The notes: a model not told the origin generated them from the letters alone. A stretch of DNA of 64,000 bases from Lacihabitans sp. CCS-44 (GCF_024343735.1 NZ_RJUE01000001.1:1-64000), one strand, 5' to 3'; shown: positions 16,921 through 27,500, counted from the first letter of the stretch. Made by a program: numbers and translations.

Positions 16921-16930
16921 AAACACAAGC

Positions 16931-18955
16931 ATGGAATTAGTGAAAGTGGGAGCTGCCGCGTTGAACCAAACTCCGCTCGACTGGATTGGAAACAAAAACA
17001 ATATACTGGATGCAATAGAGAGAGCAAAGGCACAAAATATCCAAGTACTTTGTTTGCCAGAGTTATGCATAACCAGCTATGGCTGCGAAGATGCTTTCTA
17101 TTCGCCTGACGTATTCAAGTTATCTTTAGAAATATTAGAAGACATTGTAGACCAAACTTCCGATATAATAACGTGCGTGGGTTTACCGATATGGGTCAAC
17201 AATAAAATATATAACTCATCTTGTGTGATAGCCAATAGGCAAATATTGGGCTTTGTTTGCAAGCAGCACCTACCCAATTACGGAGTATTTTACGAAGACC
17301 GTTGGTTTCATAGATGGAAGGCAGGTCAAACCTCAGAAATCAGCATAAAAGGCATAAAATATCCAGTTGGAGATTTAGTATTTAGCTTTGACAACATCAG
17401 AATTGGTCTTGAAATATGTGAAGATGGCTGGGTGGCCAACAGGCCTGCGGTGAGACATTTCGACAAAGGCGTGGATATTATCCTTAACCCTAGTGCTAGT
17501 CCATTTGGATTTCATAAGTTTAAGATTCGTGAGCAATTGGTTACAGATGCTTCTCGTGCTTTTTGTTGTGCGTATGTTTATACCAATTTGCTGGGTAACG
17601 AAGCAGGAAGATTGATTTTTGATGGAGATGCCATGGTTTGCTCAGGTGGTGACGTACTTGCTTCAAGTCAGCGTTTTAGTTACGCTGATTTCACTTTGAC
17701 CTCAGCAATAGTCGACATTGGCAAAAACAAGATAGAGCAAGCCAAAATAAAATCAAACCTACCCACAGACCTCAAACTTATTCAGTCAAATTTTGAGCTG
17801 ACTTATTCTGAAATCCCTAACACTACTTTTGCCGAAATGGAGGCTTTTGAAAAAGGAGGTTCATTAAAAGAAGAAGAATTTTCAAGATCAGTAAGTTTGG
17901 CACTTTTCGATTATCTCCGAAAATCTCGCTCGTTTGGATTCACCATTTCTCTTTCTGGTGGTGCGGATTCTTGTGCTTGCACGGCTTTGTGTGGCTTAAT
18001 GGTAAGACTTGGCGATGAAAGCATCGGCTTTGAAGCATTTAAAGAAAAGCTCAGCTACATACCAGAGGTAAAAAATACCAAAACTATAGAAGAACTGACC
18101 AAAAAACTGATATTGACCATCTACCAAGGAACAGAAAACAGCTCGGATGACACCCTGAATTCAGCTAAAAACTTGGCAGAATCCATTGGGGCACAGTTCA
18201 TGAAAATCAACATCAATGGCTTGGTGGATAGTTACACCCATTTGATAGAAGACCAAATTGGCCGAAAACTGAGTTGGGCTACTGACGACATACCGATGCA
18301 AAACATACAAGCTCGTGTGCGTGCCCCAGGTGTTTGGATGCTCGCCAATCTACACAATCACTTGCTTTTGGCTACCTCCAACCGCTCAGAAGTGGCTGTA
18401 GGCTACTGCACCATGGACGGTGACACAGCGGGTAGCATCAGCCCAATAGCTGGAATTGACAAAGATTGGTTAAGAACTTGGCTGATTTGGCTAGAAAAAA
18501 CAGGCTGTGAAGTAAAAGGCAAACACATAAAAATAGAAGGCTTGAAATACGTAAACGACTTACAACCCACTGCCGAACTAAGACCAAAAGACAACAAACA
18601 AACCGACGAAAAAGACCTAATGCCATACAAAGTGCTTAACCACATAGAGCAGTTGGCCATCAGAGACAAAAAATCACCCTTGGAGTGCTTCAAAAACTTG
18701 GAGAAATTCTACGAAAACCAATACAGCCGAGAAGACCTCTACAATTGGACGAACCGTTTCTTCAAACTTTGGAGCAGAAACCAATGGAAACGAGAGCGTT
18801 ATGCCCCAGGTTTCCACCTCGACACGCACAACCTTGACCCACGCAGCTGGACCCGCTTCCCGATTCTCAGCGGCGGTTATGTATTTGAATTGGAAAAACT
18901 CAAAGAGTATTATGAAGGGAAGAGTGGCGGTGGGAAGAAGAGGATTGGGTTTTAG
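16931..18955 (+). CDS. nadE: Glutamine-dependent NAD+ synthetase
   Basis: Catalyses the last step of NAD synthesis, amidating nicotinate adenine dinucleotide with ammonia from glutamine. The 674-residue protein has an N-terminal nitrilase-type glutaminase domain. Its triad lies in LPELCITSYG (Glu), CKQHLPNYG (Lys) and GLEICEDGW (Cys). The C-terminal synthetase domain has the PP-loop SLSGGADSCA near residue 340 and LATSNRSEVAVGYCTMDGD further on. It is the long two-domain form. The terminal residues GKSGGGKKRIGF are basic. It stands alone behind the regulatory-looking 1 kb gap, and 74 bases separate it from the Gfo/Idh gene. Confidence 0.96.
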   Translation: MELVKVGAAALNQTPLDWIGNKNNILDAIERAKAQNIQVLCLPELCITSYGCEDAFYSPDVFKLSLEILEDIVDQTSDIITCVGLPIWVNNKIYNSSCVIANRQILGFVCKQHLPNYGVFYEDRWFHRWKAGQTSEISIKGIKYPVGDLVFSFDNIRIGLEICEDGWVANRPAVRHFDKGVDIILNPSASPFGFHKFKIREQLVTDASRAFCCAYVYTNLLGNEAGRLIFDGDAMVCSGGDVLASSQRFSYADFTLTSAIVDIGKNKIEQAKIKSNLPTDLKLIQSNFELTYSEIPNTTFAEMEAFEKGGSLKEEEFSRSVSLALFDYLRKSRSFGFTISLSGGADSCACTALCGLMVRLGDESIGFEAFKEKLSYIPEVKNTKTIEELTKKLILTIYQGTENSSDDTLNSAKNLAESIGAQFMKININGLVDSYTHLIEDQIGRKLSWATDDIPMQNIQARVRAPGVWMLANLHNHLLLATSNRSEVAVGYCTMDGDTAGSISPIAGIDKDWLRTWLIWLEKTGCEVKGKHIKIEGLKYVNDLQPTAELRPKDNKQTDEKDLMPYKVLNHIEQLAIRDKKSPLECFKNLEKFYENQYSREDLYNWTNRFFKLWSRNQWKRERYAPGFHLDTHNLDPRSWTRFPILSGGYVFELEKLKEYYEGKSGGGKKRIGF

Positions 18956-19029
18956 TGGGTATTTTGAATTATATTACTCTCGATTATTTTTCTTACTTTT
19001 AATTATTATTTCAACCCTTCAAATAAAAA

Positions 19030-20127
19030 ATGAAAAACTCTAGACGTGATTTTTTAAGAAACTTAGCCGCTTCGGGTGTTTTGGTACCTTTGGCCGCTCA
19101 AAACTTACAGGCCTACCCTATCACTACTGACCGAAAACTGCGTATAGTTCTTTGTGGATTAGGAAATTATGCTACCAACCAGTTGGCTCCGGGCTTGGCT
19201 CAATCTAAAAATTGTGAATTAGTAGGCATTGTAACTGGCTCGCCAGAAAAAGCCGCTAAATGGAAAGAAAAATACAATTTGGCTGATAAAAACATTTATA
19301 ATTATCAAAATTTCGATACCATAGCCAACAATCCAGATGTGGATGTAGTTTATGTAGTTTTGCCCAATTCTATGCACGCCGAATACGTTATGCGTACGGC
19401 CAAAGCCGGTAAACATGTAATCACCGAAAAACCAATGTCGATGGATGCCAAGCAAGCTCGTGAAATGATAGCCTATTGCAAAAGCCAGAAAGTAAAACTT
19501 GGCGTAGGATACAGACTTCACTATGAACCATTTACCAATGAAGTCATGCGACTAGCCAAAGACAAAGATTTTGGCAAACCTAAATTTATTGAAACCAAGT
19601 TTGCCTGGAGAAACCGTGACCTCAAGGCTTGGCGAATGAACAACAAATGGTCGGGTGGCGGAGCTTTAATGGACGTAGGTATCTACTGCATAAACGCCAG
19701 TAGATACGCCACAGGTGAAGAGCCAATTTCGGTTACTGCCCAAGCCATTAAAACAGAACCTGAGGTTTACAGAGACATCGAAGAAACTATTTTATGGCAG
19801 TTGAAATTTCCGAGTGGTGCTATTGCAAGTGGGATGAGCTCGTATGCCACCAATGCCCATGAATTGTCTATCCATTATGAAAAAGGCAGTCTAAGCATGT
19901 CACCAGCCTATGACTATGGTCCACTTAAAGGAACCACCTCAAAAGGCCCAATGGATTTCCCGATAGTCCATCATCAAGCTTATCAAATGGATGGATTTGC
20001 GGATGCCATTTTGAACAATAAACCTATTTTAACTCCCGGAGAAGAAGGACTGAAAGATATGATTATCCTAGATGCTATCAAAAAAGCAGCCAACACCGGA
20101 AAAGAAGTAAAAATTGTAATGAGTTGA
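19030..20127 (+). CDS. Tat-exported Gfo/Idh/MocA family oxidoreductase
   Basis: A 365-residue NAD(P)-dependent oxidoreductase with an N-terminal Tat signal (SRRDFLRNLAASGVLVPLAAQ). The Rossmann fold begins at LRIVLCGLGNYATNQLAPG, and the conserved EKPMS motif with the catalytic-region Lys lies near residue 136. A later GGGALMDVGIYCINASRY region holds the conserved Asp and Tyr of the family. Exported Gfo/Idh proteins of Bacteroidota act on sugars in the periplasm, but the substrate is unknown. It is a paralogue in type, though not closely in sequence, of the gene at 41220. It ends at a bidirectional terminator. Confidence 0.88.
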   Translation: MKNSRRDFLRNLAASGVLVPLAAQNLQAYPITTDRKLRIVLCGLGNYATNQLAPGLAQSKNCELVGIVTGSPEKAAKWKEKYNLADKNIYNYQNFDTIANNPDVDVVYVVLPNSMHAEYVMRTAKAGKHVITEKPMSMDAKQAREMIAYCKSQKVKLGVGYRLHYEPFTNEVMRLAKDKDFGKPKFIETKFAWRNRDLKAWRMNNKWSGGGALMDVGIYCINASRYATGEEPISVTAQAIKTEPEVYRDIEETILWQLKFPSGAIASGMSSYATNAHELSIHYEKGSLSMSPAYDYGPLKGTTSKGPMDFPIVHHQAYQMDGFADAILNNKPILTPGEEGLKDMIILDAIKKAANTGKEVKIVMS

Positions 20128-20139
20128 TTAGCTTTTAGT

Positions 20140-20176
20140 AAAAAATGCATCCTTGGCATCAAGGATGTATTTTTTT
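20140..20176. terminator. Bidirectional terminator
   Basis: CATCCTTG-gcat-CAAGGATG with flanking A-run and T-run, between the convergent Gfo/Idh and acyltransferase genes. The T-run touches the acyltransferase stop. Confidence 0.85.
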
Positions 20177-21327
20177 TATAAATATCTCAGCCAAGCTTTT
20201 GATTTATTCGCCTCTTTATAAGCTCCGTACCATTTACACAAAGGATACATCAATACCACGATTGCCAACCAAATAAGATACACATAAGGCAGCGAAACTC
20301 CCCCACCAGTCTCTGGTCGCCCAAATTTAAATGGCCCAAAAACCAAGTCAGACACTGTATAACCTTTAGCAAAAACTATGGCAAACATTGTCAGGTGCAC
20401 GACGTACCAATGGATCAGATAATAAAATAGCGGTACTTTTCCATATACTTTCAATATTTCAATCAGTTTGTTACTTCGCCCTTCAGCCCACCACATTTTT
20501 AAGAAAACCACACCTATTGTTACAAAAAAATACAAAGGCGAAGGTGGGTATTTTGAAACATTAAAGAACGACAATAGTGTGTAAACTGGAGTCTTTTGCA
20601 CAGACCAATGTGCTGGGTCTCCATAAATGTCAACAGCCCTCAAAATCAAAAATAACGCTAAGAAAATTAAACCATACTTTAGAAAAAGTGCTTTGTTGTT
20701 TTTGTCTAAAAACAAACGTCCAAAGCCAAAACCGAGCATCATAATAGCCAACCAAGGAAAGGGAGGATAGGACATAAAAAATGTGAAACTTTCCCCAATA
20801 GGTATAAGGGCCGGGAAAAACAAAATTCCAGCTGAATTTCGAATGCCATCAGAAAAAGGAATCAAAGCCAATAATGGATACAATATCAATAGTAAAAATC
20901 CGATTTTACCTATGTAAGAAGTGGTGAATTTCAATAAAAGACTCAATAAAACAAACCCAAAGCCTATTGTTCCAATCACTTGAAACATAATAGTCTGAAA
21001 GTGAATATCAAACCAAATTCCAAAATTCACAACTGTAATTTCCAACAACAGAAGCCACAATCCTCTCTTAAACAAAAAACTTCGCACTTCATCCAAGTTT
21101 TTACTCGACTCAAAAGACATGTAAACTGAAACTCCTGATAAAAACACGAATGTAGGGGCACAAAGATGAGTTATCCATCGAGTAAAAAACAAAATGGGGG
21201 TAGTAGTATTCAAATCCGTGGGATCTTGTGTAAATGCATTGGTATGCATCAAATCTCTCACATGGTCTAAAGCCATTATGACCATCACCAAACCTCTGGC
21301 AAAATCTATACTTTGAATTCTTTTCAT
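20176..21327 (-). CDS. HGSNAT-type membrane acyltransferase (DUF1624/DUF5009-like)
   Basis: A 383-residue polytopic membrane protein with about 10 hydrophobic helices. The N terminus has the signature RIQSIDFARGLVMVIMALDHVRD, in which the Asp-His pair is the conserved acyl-transfer region of heparan-alpha-glucosaminide N-acetyltransferase-like proteins. It continues with FTRWITHLCAPTFVFLSG. The family moves acyl groups from the cytoplasmic CoA pool to extracytoplasmic substrates, though bacterial substrates are unknown. The reading frame extends three codons to a TTG at 21336, but the ATG at 21327 is preferred. It lies about 11 bases behind the EEP-family membrane protein gene, in one operon. 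Confidence 0.82.
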   Translation of the reverse strand: MKRIQSIDFARGLVMVIMALDHVRDLMHTNAFTQDPTDLNTTTPILFFTRWITHLCAPTFVFLSGVSVYMSFESSKNLDEVRSFLFKRGLWLLLLEITVVNFGIWFDIHFQTIMFQVIGTIGFGFVLLSLLLKFTTSYIGKIGFLLLILYPLLALIPFSDGIRNSAGILFFPALIPIGESFTFFMSYPPFPWLAIMMLGFGFGRLFLDKNNKALFLKYGLIFLALFLILRAVDIYGDPAHWSVQKTPVYTLLSFFNVSKYPPSPLYFFVTIGVVFLKMWWAEGRSNKLIEILKVYGKVPLFYYLIHWYVVHLTMFAIVFAKGYTVSDLVFGPFKFGRPETGGGVSLPYVYLIWLAIVVLMYPLCKWYGAYKEANKSKAWLRYL

Positions 21328-21338
21328 AAAAGGCAATT

Positions 21339-22436
21339 TTATTTCATTAAATACCAGGCTTTTATAGGATAATGGTCTGAAAAAGGCACATTCGAAACCG
21401 TCAAAAAATCAATATTTTCTATTCTTTTATCGTCAAAAAACTGATTGTCTATTCGCAAAAAACTCAACACTTTGTGATAGGTGAAACCAAAACCAAAACC
21501 AGTTTCTTCAAAAGCATTGCTGAGTTTTTTCCTTATTCTCCCATAAGCATACCCGTAAGGCAACTCATTAAAATCTCCAGCCAAAATAACTGGATAAGGA
21601 CTTTCCTCTATCCAGTTTTCTAGTAAATTCACCTGTAAACCTCTATCCTCAAAGCCACCTTTTAGCTTGCTTAATACATTTCGTGTCTCTTGTTTATCTA
21701 TTTTATTATCTTCCTTTAAAATCTTCTGAACTCGAATCCCCATAGACTTTAACTGAGCATTTATAACTCTAATGGTGTCTTTACCCACCACTATATCAGC
21801 CGAAAGCACTCCATTGTTGTTAGGTGGCCAATACAACTCTTTCTTCGATATTATCGGAAATCTACTAAAAATAGCTAAACCAATAGCTCCCTGCCCTTTG
21901 TTATTGTCCGTGTTGGAATGCATGTACACGTAATAAGCATTTCGTTTTGAAATACGCCTTAGCAAATCAAATTCATGGTATTTTTCAGTATTATACATTT
22001 CCTGAAAACACTTAATATCGGCCGTCAAAGTGTCCAAAACATTCGATAGACCTCTTGCAGAAACTTCGTTCTTTTTTAAAACAAACTGATGATAATCACC
22101 ATACATAAGGTTGTAGCTGAGTAACGAAAAAGAAAACGGCGGATTGGGTTTTATATCTGGAGGGTTGATTTTCAATGTTCTATCAAAAACTGAGTAGGTT
22201 ATCAGCAGCATAAATAAAGAAAGCAAAGCTTTGGGTGATTTACCAATAATCCACACCAAAAAAAAGAACAAATGCCCCAACAAAACCAATGGGAAAGTCA
22301 ACATTAAGAAACCGCCCAACCAATGTCTGATATCAGCAGAAAAAACCAATTGATAAACCAATAGCGAATACAGACCAAAGCTAATATTGATCAGAAAGAA
22401 GAATTTTTTTATGAAATTGATTAAGCCCAATAACAA
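21339..22436 (-). CDS. Membrane-anchored endonuclease/exonuclease/phosphatase family protein
   Basis: A 365-residue protein. The N terminus has two or three membrane helices (residues about 5-30, 38-62 and 66-86). The rest forms an EEP-fold domain, with LLSYNLMYG (metal-site Asn), KCFQEMYN (Glu), VILAGDFNELPYG (Asp-Asn) and the C-terminal SDHYPIKAWY (Asp-His). All key catalytic residues appear present. The domain faces either the periplasm or cytoplasm depending on helix count; Bacteroidota homologues are usually called endonuclease/exonuclease/phosphatase family proteins with unknown substrate. The start is a TTG, because an in-frame stop lies just upstream and no early ATG exists. It is the first gene of a two-gene minus-strand operon. 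Confidence 0.82.
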   Translation of the reverse strand: MLLGLINFIKKFFFLINISFGLYSLLVYQLVFSADIRHWLGGFLMLTFPLVLLGHLFFFLVWIIGKSPKALLSLFMLLITYSVFDRTLKINPPDIKPNPPFSFSLLSYNLMYGDYHQFVLKKNEVSARGLSNVLDTLTADIKCFQEMYNTEKYHEFDLLRRISKRNAYYVYMHSNTDNNKGQGAIGLAIFSRFPIISKKELYWPPNNNGVLSADIVVGKDTIRVINAQLKSMGIRVQKILKEDNKIDKQETRNVLSKLKGGFEDRGLQVNLLENWIEESPYPVILAGDFNELPYGYAYGRIRKKLSNAFEETGFGFGFTYHKVLSFLRIDNQFFDDKRIENIDFLTVSNVPFSDHYPIKAWYLMK

Positions 22437-22724
22437 TTACATTGAAATGATGGTGCAATAATAGCCAATATGCTTTAAAATATAAATAAAGTAAGGCATA
22501 AAAACATGATTTTCAAAAAACTACAAAACTCTATATTTTATTTAGTCCAAATGAATAACTTGCTAATTACTTAACACACTTTATTTCATTTAAAAAACCA
22601 ATACATTCCCTTTTTTAAACTAAATAAATTTTGGCGATAATAAAGTGATAATATTCAGCCTTATAAATGGAATATTTTAAATTGTTTTTTTTAAATAATA
22701 TATGGAATTTACCAAAAAATAGAC

Positions 22725-22732
22725 TAATTTTG
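22725..22732 (+). promoter_or_regulatory. -7 box (TAATTTTG) of the rimP-nusA-infB operon
   Basis: TAATTTTGC is a good match to the Bacteroidota -7 element and lies 74 bases upstream of rimP, in front of the leader hairpin. Confidence 0.55.
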
Positions 22733-22749
22733 CATCGAAAAGAAGAATG

Positions 22750-22773
22750 AGGGGGTATAAAACCTCCTTTTTT
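22750..22773 (+). terminator. Attenuator-like hairpin in the rimP leader
   Basis: AGGGGG pairs with CCTCCT (one G-T pair) around TATAAAA and is followed by a T-run, all within the 70-base leader downstream of the promoter box. It could terminate transcription before rimP under some conditions. Confidence 0.5.
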
Positions 22774-22806
22774 GTTGGTAATAACTTTAGATTTGTAGGT
22801 TTTTAG

Positions 22807-23262
22807 ATGGCTCTTAGAGAAGCAGTAATTAAATTTTTAGACGAAATAATATCCACCACGGATTATTACTTAGTAGATGTTGTTGTTTCCGACTCCAAAA
22901 TCAGAAAAAAAATAACCGTATTTATCGATTCTGATGAGGGCATTTCAATAGATGCATGTGGTGATGTTAGTCGTCAGCTTGGTATTGAACTCGAAGAAAT
23001 CATCGACATTGCCTTTGTCTTGGAAGTTTCATCTCCAGGTGCGGATAGCCCTTTGAAATTTGAAAGACAATATACCAAGAACATAGGAAGAACTTTAAAA
23101 GTAACTTTGGAAGATTTGAGCGAAGTAAAAGGAATGCTCACCCAAGTTTCTGACGGAAAAATAACCATAGAACCAGAAGCAAAAAAGAAAATAAAACCTG
23201 AAACGGTAACTTTATTGATTGAAAACATCAAGGAGGCTAAAGTTGTCATTTCATTTAAATAA
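22807..23262 (+). CDS. rimP: Ribosome maturation factor RimP
   Basis: A 151-residue cytosolic protein needed for assembly of the 30S ribosomal subunit. The N-terminal domain has the typical FLDEIISTTDYYLVDVVVSD segment and DEGISIDACGDVSRQLG. The family core FVLEVSSPGADSPL follows near residue 70, and a C-terminal Sm-like beta domain (KGMLTQVSDGKITIEPE) ends the protein. Length fits the family. It is the first gene of the conserved rimP-nusA-infB operon, with 13 bases to nusA. A promoter box and attenuator-like hairpin lie directly upstream. Confidence 0.95.
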   Translation: MALREAVIKFLDEIISTTDYYLVDVVVSDSKIRKKITVFIDSDEGISIDACGDVSRQLGIELEEIIDIAFVLEVSSPGADSPLKFERQYTKNIGRTLKVTLEDLSEVKGMLTQVSDGKITIEPEAKKKIKPETVTLLIENIKEAKVVISFK

Positions 23263-23275
23263 AACATAGACACGT

Positions 23276-24520
23276 ATGCATAGTGGAGATTTAATTGAAT
23301 CGTTTGCTGAGTTTGCAAGAGAAAAAAACATCGACAGGCCAACCATGATAGCCATCCTTGAGGATGTGCTTAGAACCATGATTCGTAAGGCCTATGGAGA
23401 TGATCACAACTTTGACATAATCCTAAATGCCGAAAGTGGTGATTTAGAGATGTGGAGAACCCGAGAAATTGTTGACGATAACTCCGAAGACATTTGGGAT
23501 ACAGATAAGATTCCTTTGACAGAAGCTAAAAAAATAGAGCCTGACTTTGAGATTGGTGAAGAAGTAGCTGAAGAAGTAAAAATCGAAGACTTCGGTAGAA
23601 GAATTGTACAAACTGCTCGTCAGACATTGATCCAAAAAGTAAAGGATCTTGAAAAAGAAATGCTTTTTGATCAATACAAAGACCAAGTCGGAGAATTAGT
23701 TATAGTCGACGTTTATCAAATATTGGGTAAAGAAGTAATCTGTATGGACGAAGAAGGCAATGAGCTTTCACTTCCAAAAGGAGAGCAAATACCAAAAGAT
23801 AGATTCAGAAAAGGCACTAGTATACGAGCAATTATACATAAAGTGGAAATCAACAACGGAAATCCAAAACTTACACTTTCGAGAACTTCACCTGTGTTTT
23901 TGGAGCGTTTGTTTGAACTGGAAATTCCTGAGATTCAAGACGGCGTGATTTCTATCAGAAAGATTGTAAGAGAGCCGGGTGAAAGAGCTAAGGTAGCTGT
24001 AGAGTCTTTCGATGACAGAATAGATCCAGTGGGTGCTTGTGTGGGTATGAAAGGTTCTAGAATTCACTCTATAGTTAGAGAACTTGAAAACGAGAACATT
24101 GACGTTATTCAATGGACTGACAATACAAACCTATTGATTTCAAGATCACTAAGCCCAGCGAAAATCAGTAACATCAGAATCAACGAAAACAATGAAAGAG
24201 TTTCGGTTTTCCTTAAGCCAGATCAAGTTTCGTTAGCAATCGGTAAAGGTGGATTAAACATCAAATTGGCTAGCAAGCTTATCGGATTAGAAATTGATGT
24301 ATTTAGAGACATCGAAGGAGTGGTAGAAGAGGAAGATGTAGACTTAATGGAATTTACTGACGAAATAGACGAGTGGATATTGTTAGAGTTCAGAAAAATC
24401 GGACTAGACACCGCCAAGTCTGTATTGACGATAGGCAAGGCTGATTTAGTGAGAAGAACTGAGCTTGAAGAAGAAACTGTTGATGAAGTACTAGATATCC
24501 TAAGAAAAGAATTTGATTGA
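23276..24520 (+). CDS. nusA: Transcription termination/antitermination protein NusA
   Basis: Binds RNA polymerase and nascent RNA to modulate pausing, termination and antitermination. The 414-residue form has the N-terminal domain (about 1-130), an S1 domain (about 135-200, DQVGELVIVDVYQILGKEV) and two KH domains. KH1 carries DPVGACVGMKGSRIHSIVREL, and KH2 carries SLAIGKGGLNIKLASKLIG. After residue 350 an acidic linker leads to a short helical tail (TAKSVLTIGKADLVRRTELEEETVDEVLDILRKEF) that resembles one helix-hairpin-helix repeat. This architecture is usual for Bacteroidota. Confidence 0.96.
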   Translation: MHSGDLIESFAEFAREKNIDRPTMIAILEDVLRTMIRKAYGDDHNFDIILNAESGDLEMWRTREIVDDNSEDIWDTDKIPLTEAKKIEPDFEIGEEVAEEVKIEDFGRRIVQTARQTLIQKVKDLEKEMLFDQYKDQVGELVIVDVYQILGKEVICMDEEGNELSLPKGEQIPKDRFRKGTSIRAIIHKVEINNGNPKLTLSRTSPVFLERLFELEIPEIQDGVISIRKIVREPGERAKVAVESFDDRIDPVGACVGMKGSRIHSIVRELENENIDVIQWTDNTNLLISRSLSPAKISNIRINENNERVSVFLKPDQVSLAIGKGGLNIKLASKLIGLEIDVFRDIEGVVEEEDVDLMEFTDEIDEWILLEFRKIGLDTAKSVLTIGKADLVRRTELEEETVDEVLDILRKEFD

Positions 24521-24580
24521 TATGTAAAACACTAGACCACAACAAATTACAATTGTTTTTATAAAATTTAAGAAATATTT

Positions 24581-27500
24581 ATGGCAGAAGAAAAAATGAT
24601 GCGACTTAGCCAAGCGGCCAAGAAACTTAACGTAGGTACAATTACCATTATTGAGATTCTCAGCTCAAAAGGGCATCGTATTGATAATAATCCCAACGCC
24701 AAACTTTCATTTGACTTACTTGAGGTTTTATCAAAAGAACTACATGCTCCTGAACTTCTAGGAGAAATGGGTGGCGGTTCTTCATCTGTTTCACCAACTG
24801 AATCATTGTCATCAACTAGGTCTAGTGATGAAATCTTGTATTTTAGAGAAGAGCCCGAAGAGCCTGAAATAATTAAAATAGAACACAATCTTCAAGGCCC
24901 TAAAGTTCTGGGCAAAATTGACCTCAATAGCAAAGGACCGGCCAAAATTATTCCGATAGATGCTGAACCAGAGATTATAAAGGAAGAACCAAAGGTTGAG
25001 ACAAAGCCCGAACCAGTTATACCAATAGTAGTTGAGGAGCCTACAGTGATTGCACCAGTTATAATTGAAGTAAAACCTGCACCACTAGTTGAAGTAAAAC
25101 CAATAGAGGTTACCAAACCTATTGAAGTTGTACCTGAAGTTGTTATCATAAAGGAAGAGATAAAAATAGAGCCTAAAATAGAGCCTAAGATAGAGACTCC
25201 AAAAGTAGAGACCAAAGAAGAAACACTTGGGTTAGAAACTCCATTTTTAGAGAAAATCATCGATGAGGTATTTGAGGAAAAAGAAGAAACTCCGAAACCT
25301 AAAATTGTTATTGAAGAAGATAAAATTGAAGAAATCCTACCACCGAAGCTCATTAAAGCTCAAGGGGATAAACTTCAAGGATTAAAGGTACTAGGCAAAA
25401 TAGAACTTCCTGTTGAACGTAAGCCTCTCACAAAAGAGGAATTAAAGCAAAAAAGAAAAAGAAAAAGGGTAATTGTTGGTGGAGAAAAAGTAGGAGATAC
25501 TACAAAATCTAATTTCGAGAATTTCAGAAAAGACCCTAAAGCTGTTGGACCAAACAGGCCAAATACACCTAATGCTCCCCATACACCTAATACTGGCGGA
25601 ACTAAGCCACCATTTACAGGAGGCGGGGCCAACGTGGACAACAAACCAACCACTGCTCCAAACCAGAATCAAGGAACTGGAGGAAACACTGGAGGCAAGA
25701 AAGACTTCAAAAAAGGCGGAAATAGAAAAGAGTCGGTGTCTCAAGACGATGTAAAAGACAACATCAAGACTACCATCTCTAAGATGCAGAATAAAGGCAA
25801 TGAGTTTGGTTCTAAATATCGTAAAGAAAAACGTAGAAACCGTGCTGAAGCCCAAGATGCTTTAGACCAACAAGAACTGGAAGAAAGCGGTACTCTAAAA
25901 GTGACCGAATTTATATCAGCTTCGGAGCTAGCTTCGTTGATGAATGTAACGGTTACAGAAGTTATAGCCAGCTGTATGAAGATGGGTATTTTTGCATCTA
26001 TTAACCAAAGATTAGATGCTGAAACAATTCAAATGATTGCATTAGAATTTAATTTTGATGTAGAATTTATTTCAGCTGAGGAAGAGGTATCATTTGATAC
26101 AGAAGTAGCCATAGACAAAGAAGAAGATTTAATACACCGTGCACCTATTGTAACTATTATGGGACACGTTGACCACGGTAAAACATCATTACTTGATTAT
26201 ATCAGAAGATCCAAAGTAGCTTCAGGTGAAGCTGGTGGAATTACGCAGCATATTGGAGCATACTCTGTAACCATAAAAGAAGGAGACAATAAAGGAAAAT
26301 CTATAACATTCCTTGACACCCCCGGTCACGAGGCATTTACAGCCATGAGAGCCAGAGGAGCCAAAGTAACTGACGTAGTAATCATTGTAATATCAGCCGA
26401 CGATAGTGTAATGCCGCAAACGAAAGAGGCTATTAACCATGCCCAGAATGCAGGTGTACCTATCGTATTTGCCTTCAACAAGATTGATAAACCAAACGCC
26501 AATCCTGCCAAAATTAGAGAAGACTTAGCCAAAGAAAACATACTAGTAGAAAGCTGGGGGGGTAAATATCAAGAGCAAGAAGTTTCTGCTAAATCTGGAA
26601 TCGGTATTGACGAATTATTGGATAAAGTTTTATTAGAAGCTGAATTGCTCGAACTAAAAGCAAATCCAAACAGAAACTCATTTGGTACTGTCATAGAAGC
26701 CTCTCTTGACAAAGGCAGAGGTTATGTTTCTACGATATTGGTAGAAAACGGCACCTTGAAAATTGGAGATATCATGTTGGCTGGTCAATACTTTGGTAGA
26801 GTAAAAGCCTTAGTAAACTCATTAGGCGAGCGAGTAAAAGAAGCTGGCCCTTCTCAACCCGTGCAAATATTGGGACTTCCCGGTGCACCGCAAGCGGGTG
26901 ATAAGTTCAATATCATGGAGTCAGACAGAGAAGCTCGTGAAATTGCGAACAAGCGTGAACAACTTAACCGTGAGATGAGTATCAGAGCTAAGAAACACAT
27001 CACATTGGATGAGATTGGCAGAAGAAAAGCGATTGGAACATTTAAAGAACTTAACGTTATTGTTAAAGGTGACGTGGATGGTTCGGTTGAGGCTTTGTCA
27101 GATTCACTATTGAAACTATCAACAGACGAGGTGCAAGTTAATATTGTACACAAAGCAGTTGGTCAAATATCTGAATCAGACGTAACATTAGCTTCTGCTG
27201 CCGATGCAATAGTTATTGGTTTCCAAGTGAGACCTTCAAACAATGCAAGAAAAATAGCCGATGCCGAGCAAATCGAAATCAGATTATATTCAATCATTTA
27301 TGACGCCATAAATGAAATAAAAGCGGCCATGGAAGGCATGCTGGCTCCAAAAGAAGAAGAAGTAGTTACTGGTAACATCCAAGTAAGAGAAGTATTTAAA
27401 ATCAGCAAAGTGGGCACCATAGCAGGATGTTATGTAACAGATGGCTATGTAAAACGTAACAACAAAGTTAGAATCATTCGTGAAGGTATCGTAGTTCATG

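Larger units (their letters stand above)
15936..16930. other. Long intergenic region rich in inverted repeats
   Basis: About 1 kb between the RidA gene and nadE. It holds a plus-strand terminator (16052-16078), an 18-base perfect palindrome (16096-16113), a minus-strand terminator (16124-16153), an 83-base structured element (16196-16278), a GGGTGA/TCACCC hairpin (16393-16410), a 55-codon minus-strand ORF (16426-16593), two FNR/CRP-type palindromes and a 20-base perfect palindrome (16737-16756). A further hairpin with T-run lies at 16811-16839. No known RNA gene is recognised. Confidence 0.7.
22437..22806. other. Divergent intergenic region before rimP
   Basis: 370 very AT-rich bases between the EEP gene and rimP. 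The right part holds the rimP promoter box and leader hairpin listed separately. The left 280 bases show no gene or clear signal. Confidence 0.6.

Noticed and set aside
24892-25353. 153-codon antisense ORF in infB, Ser/Gly/Thr-rich
   Set aside because: It is the mirror of the Pro/Glu/Lys-rich IF-2 linker, so its length and composition are by-products of that repeat region.
24581-25600. Possible coding minisatellite in the IF-2 N terminus
   Set aside because: The EPK/KPIEV repeats are irregular and are normal for the variable linker of IF-2; not a DNA repeat of special interest.
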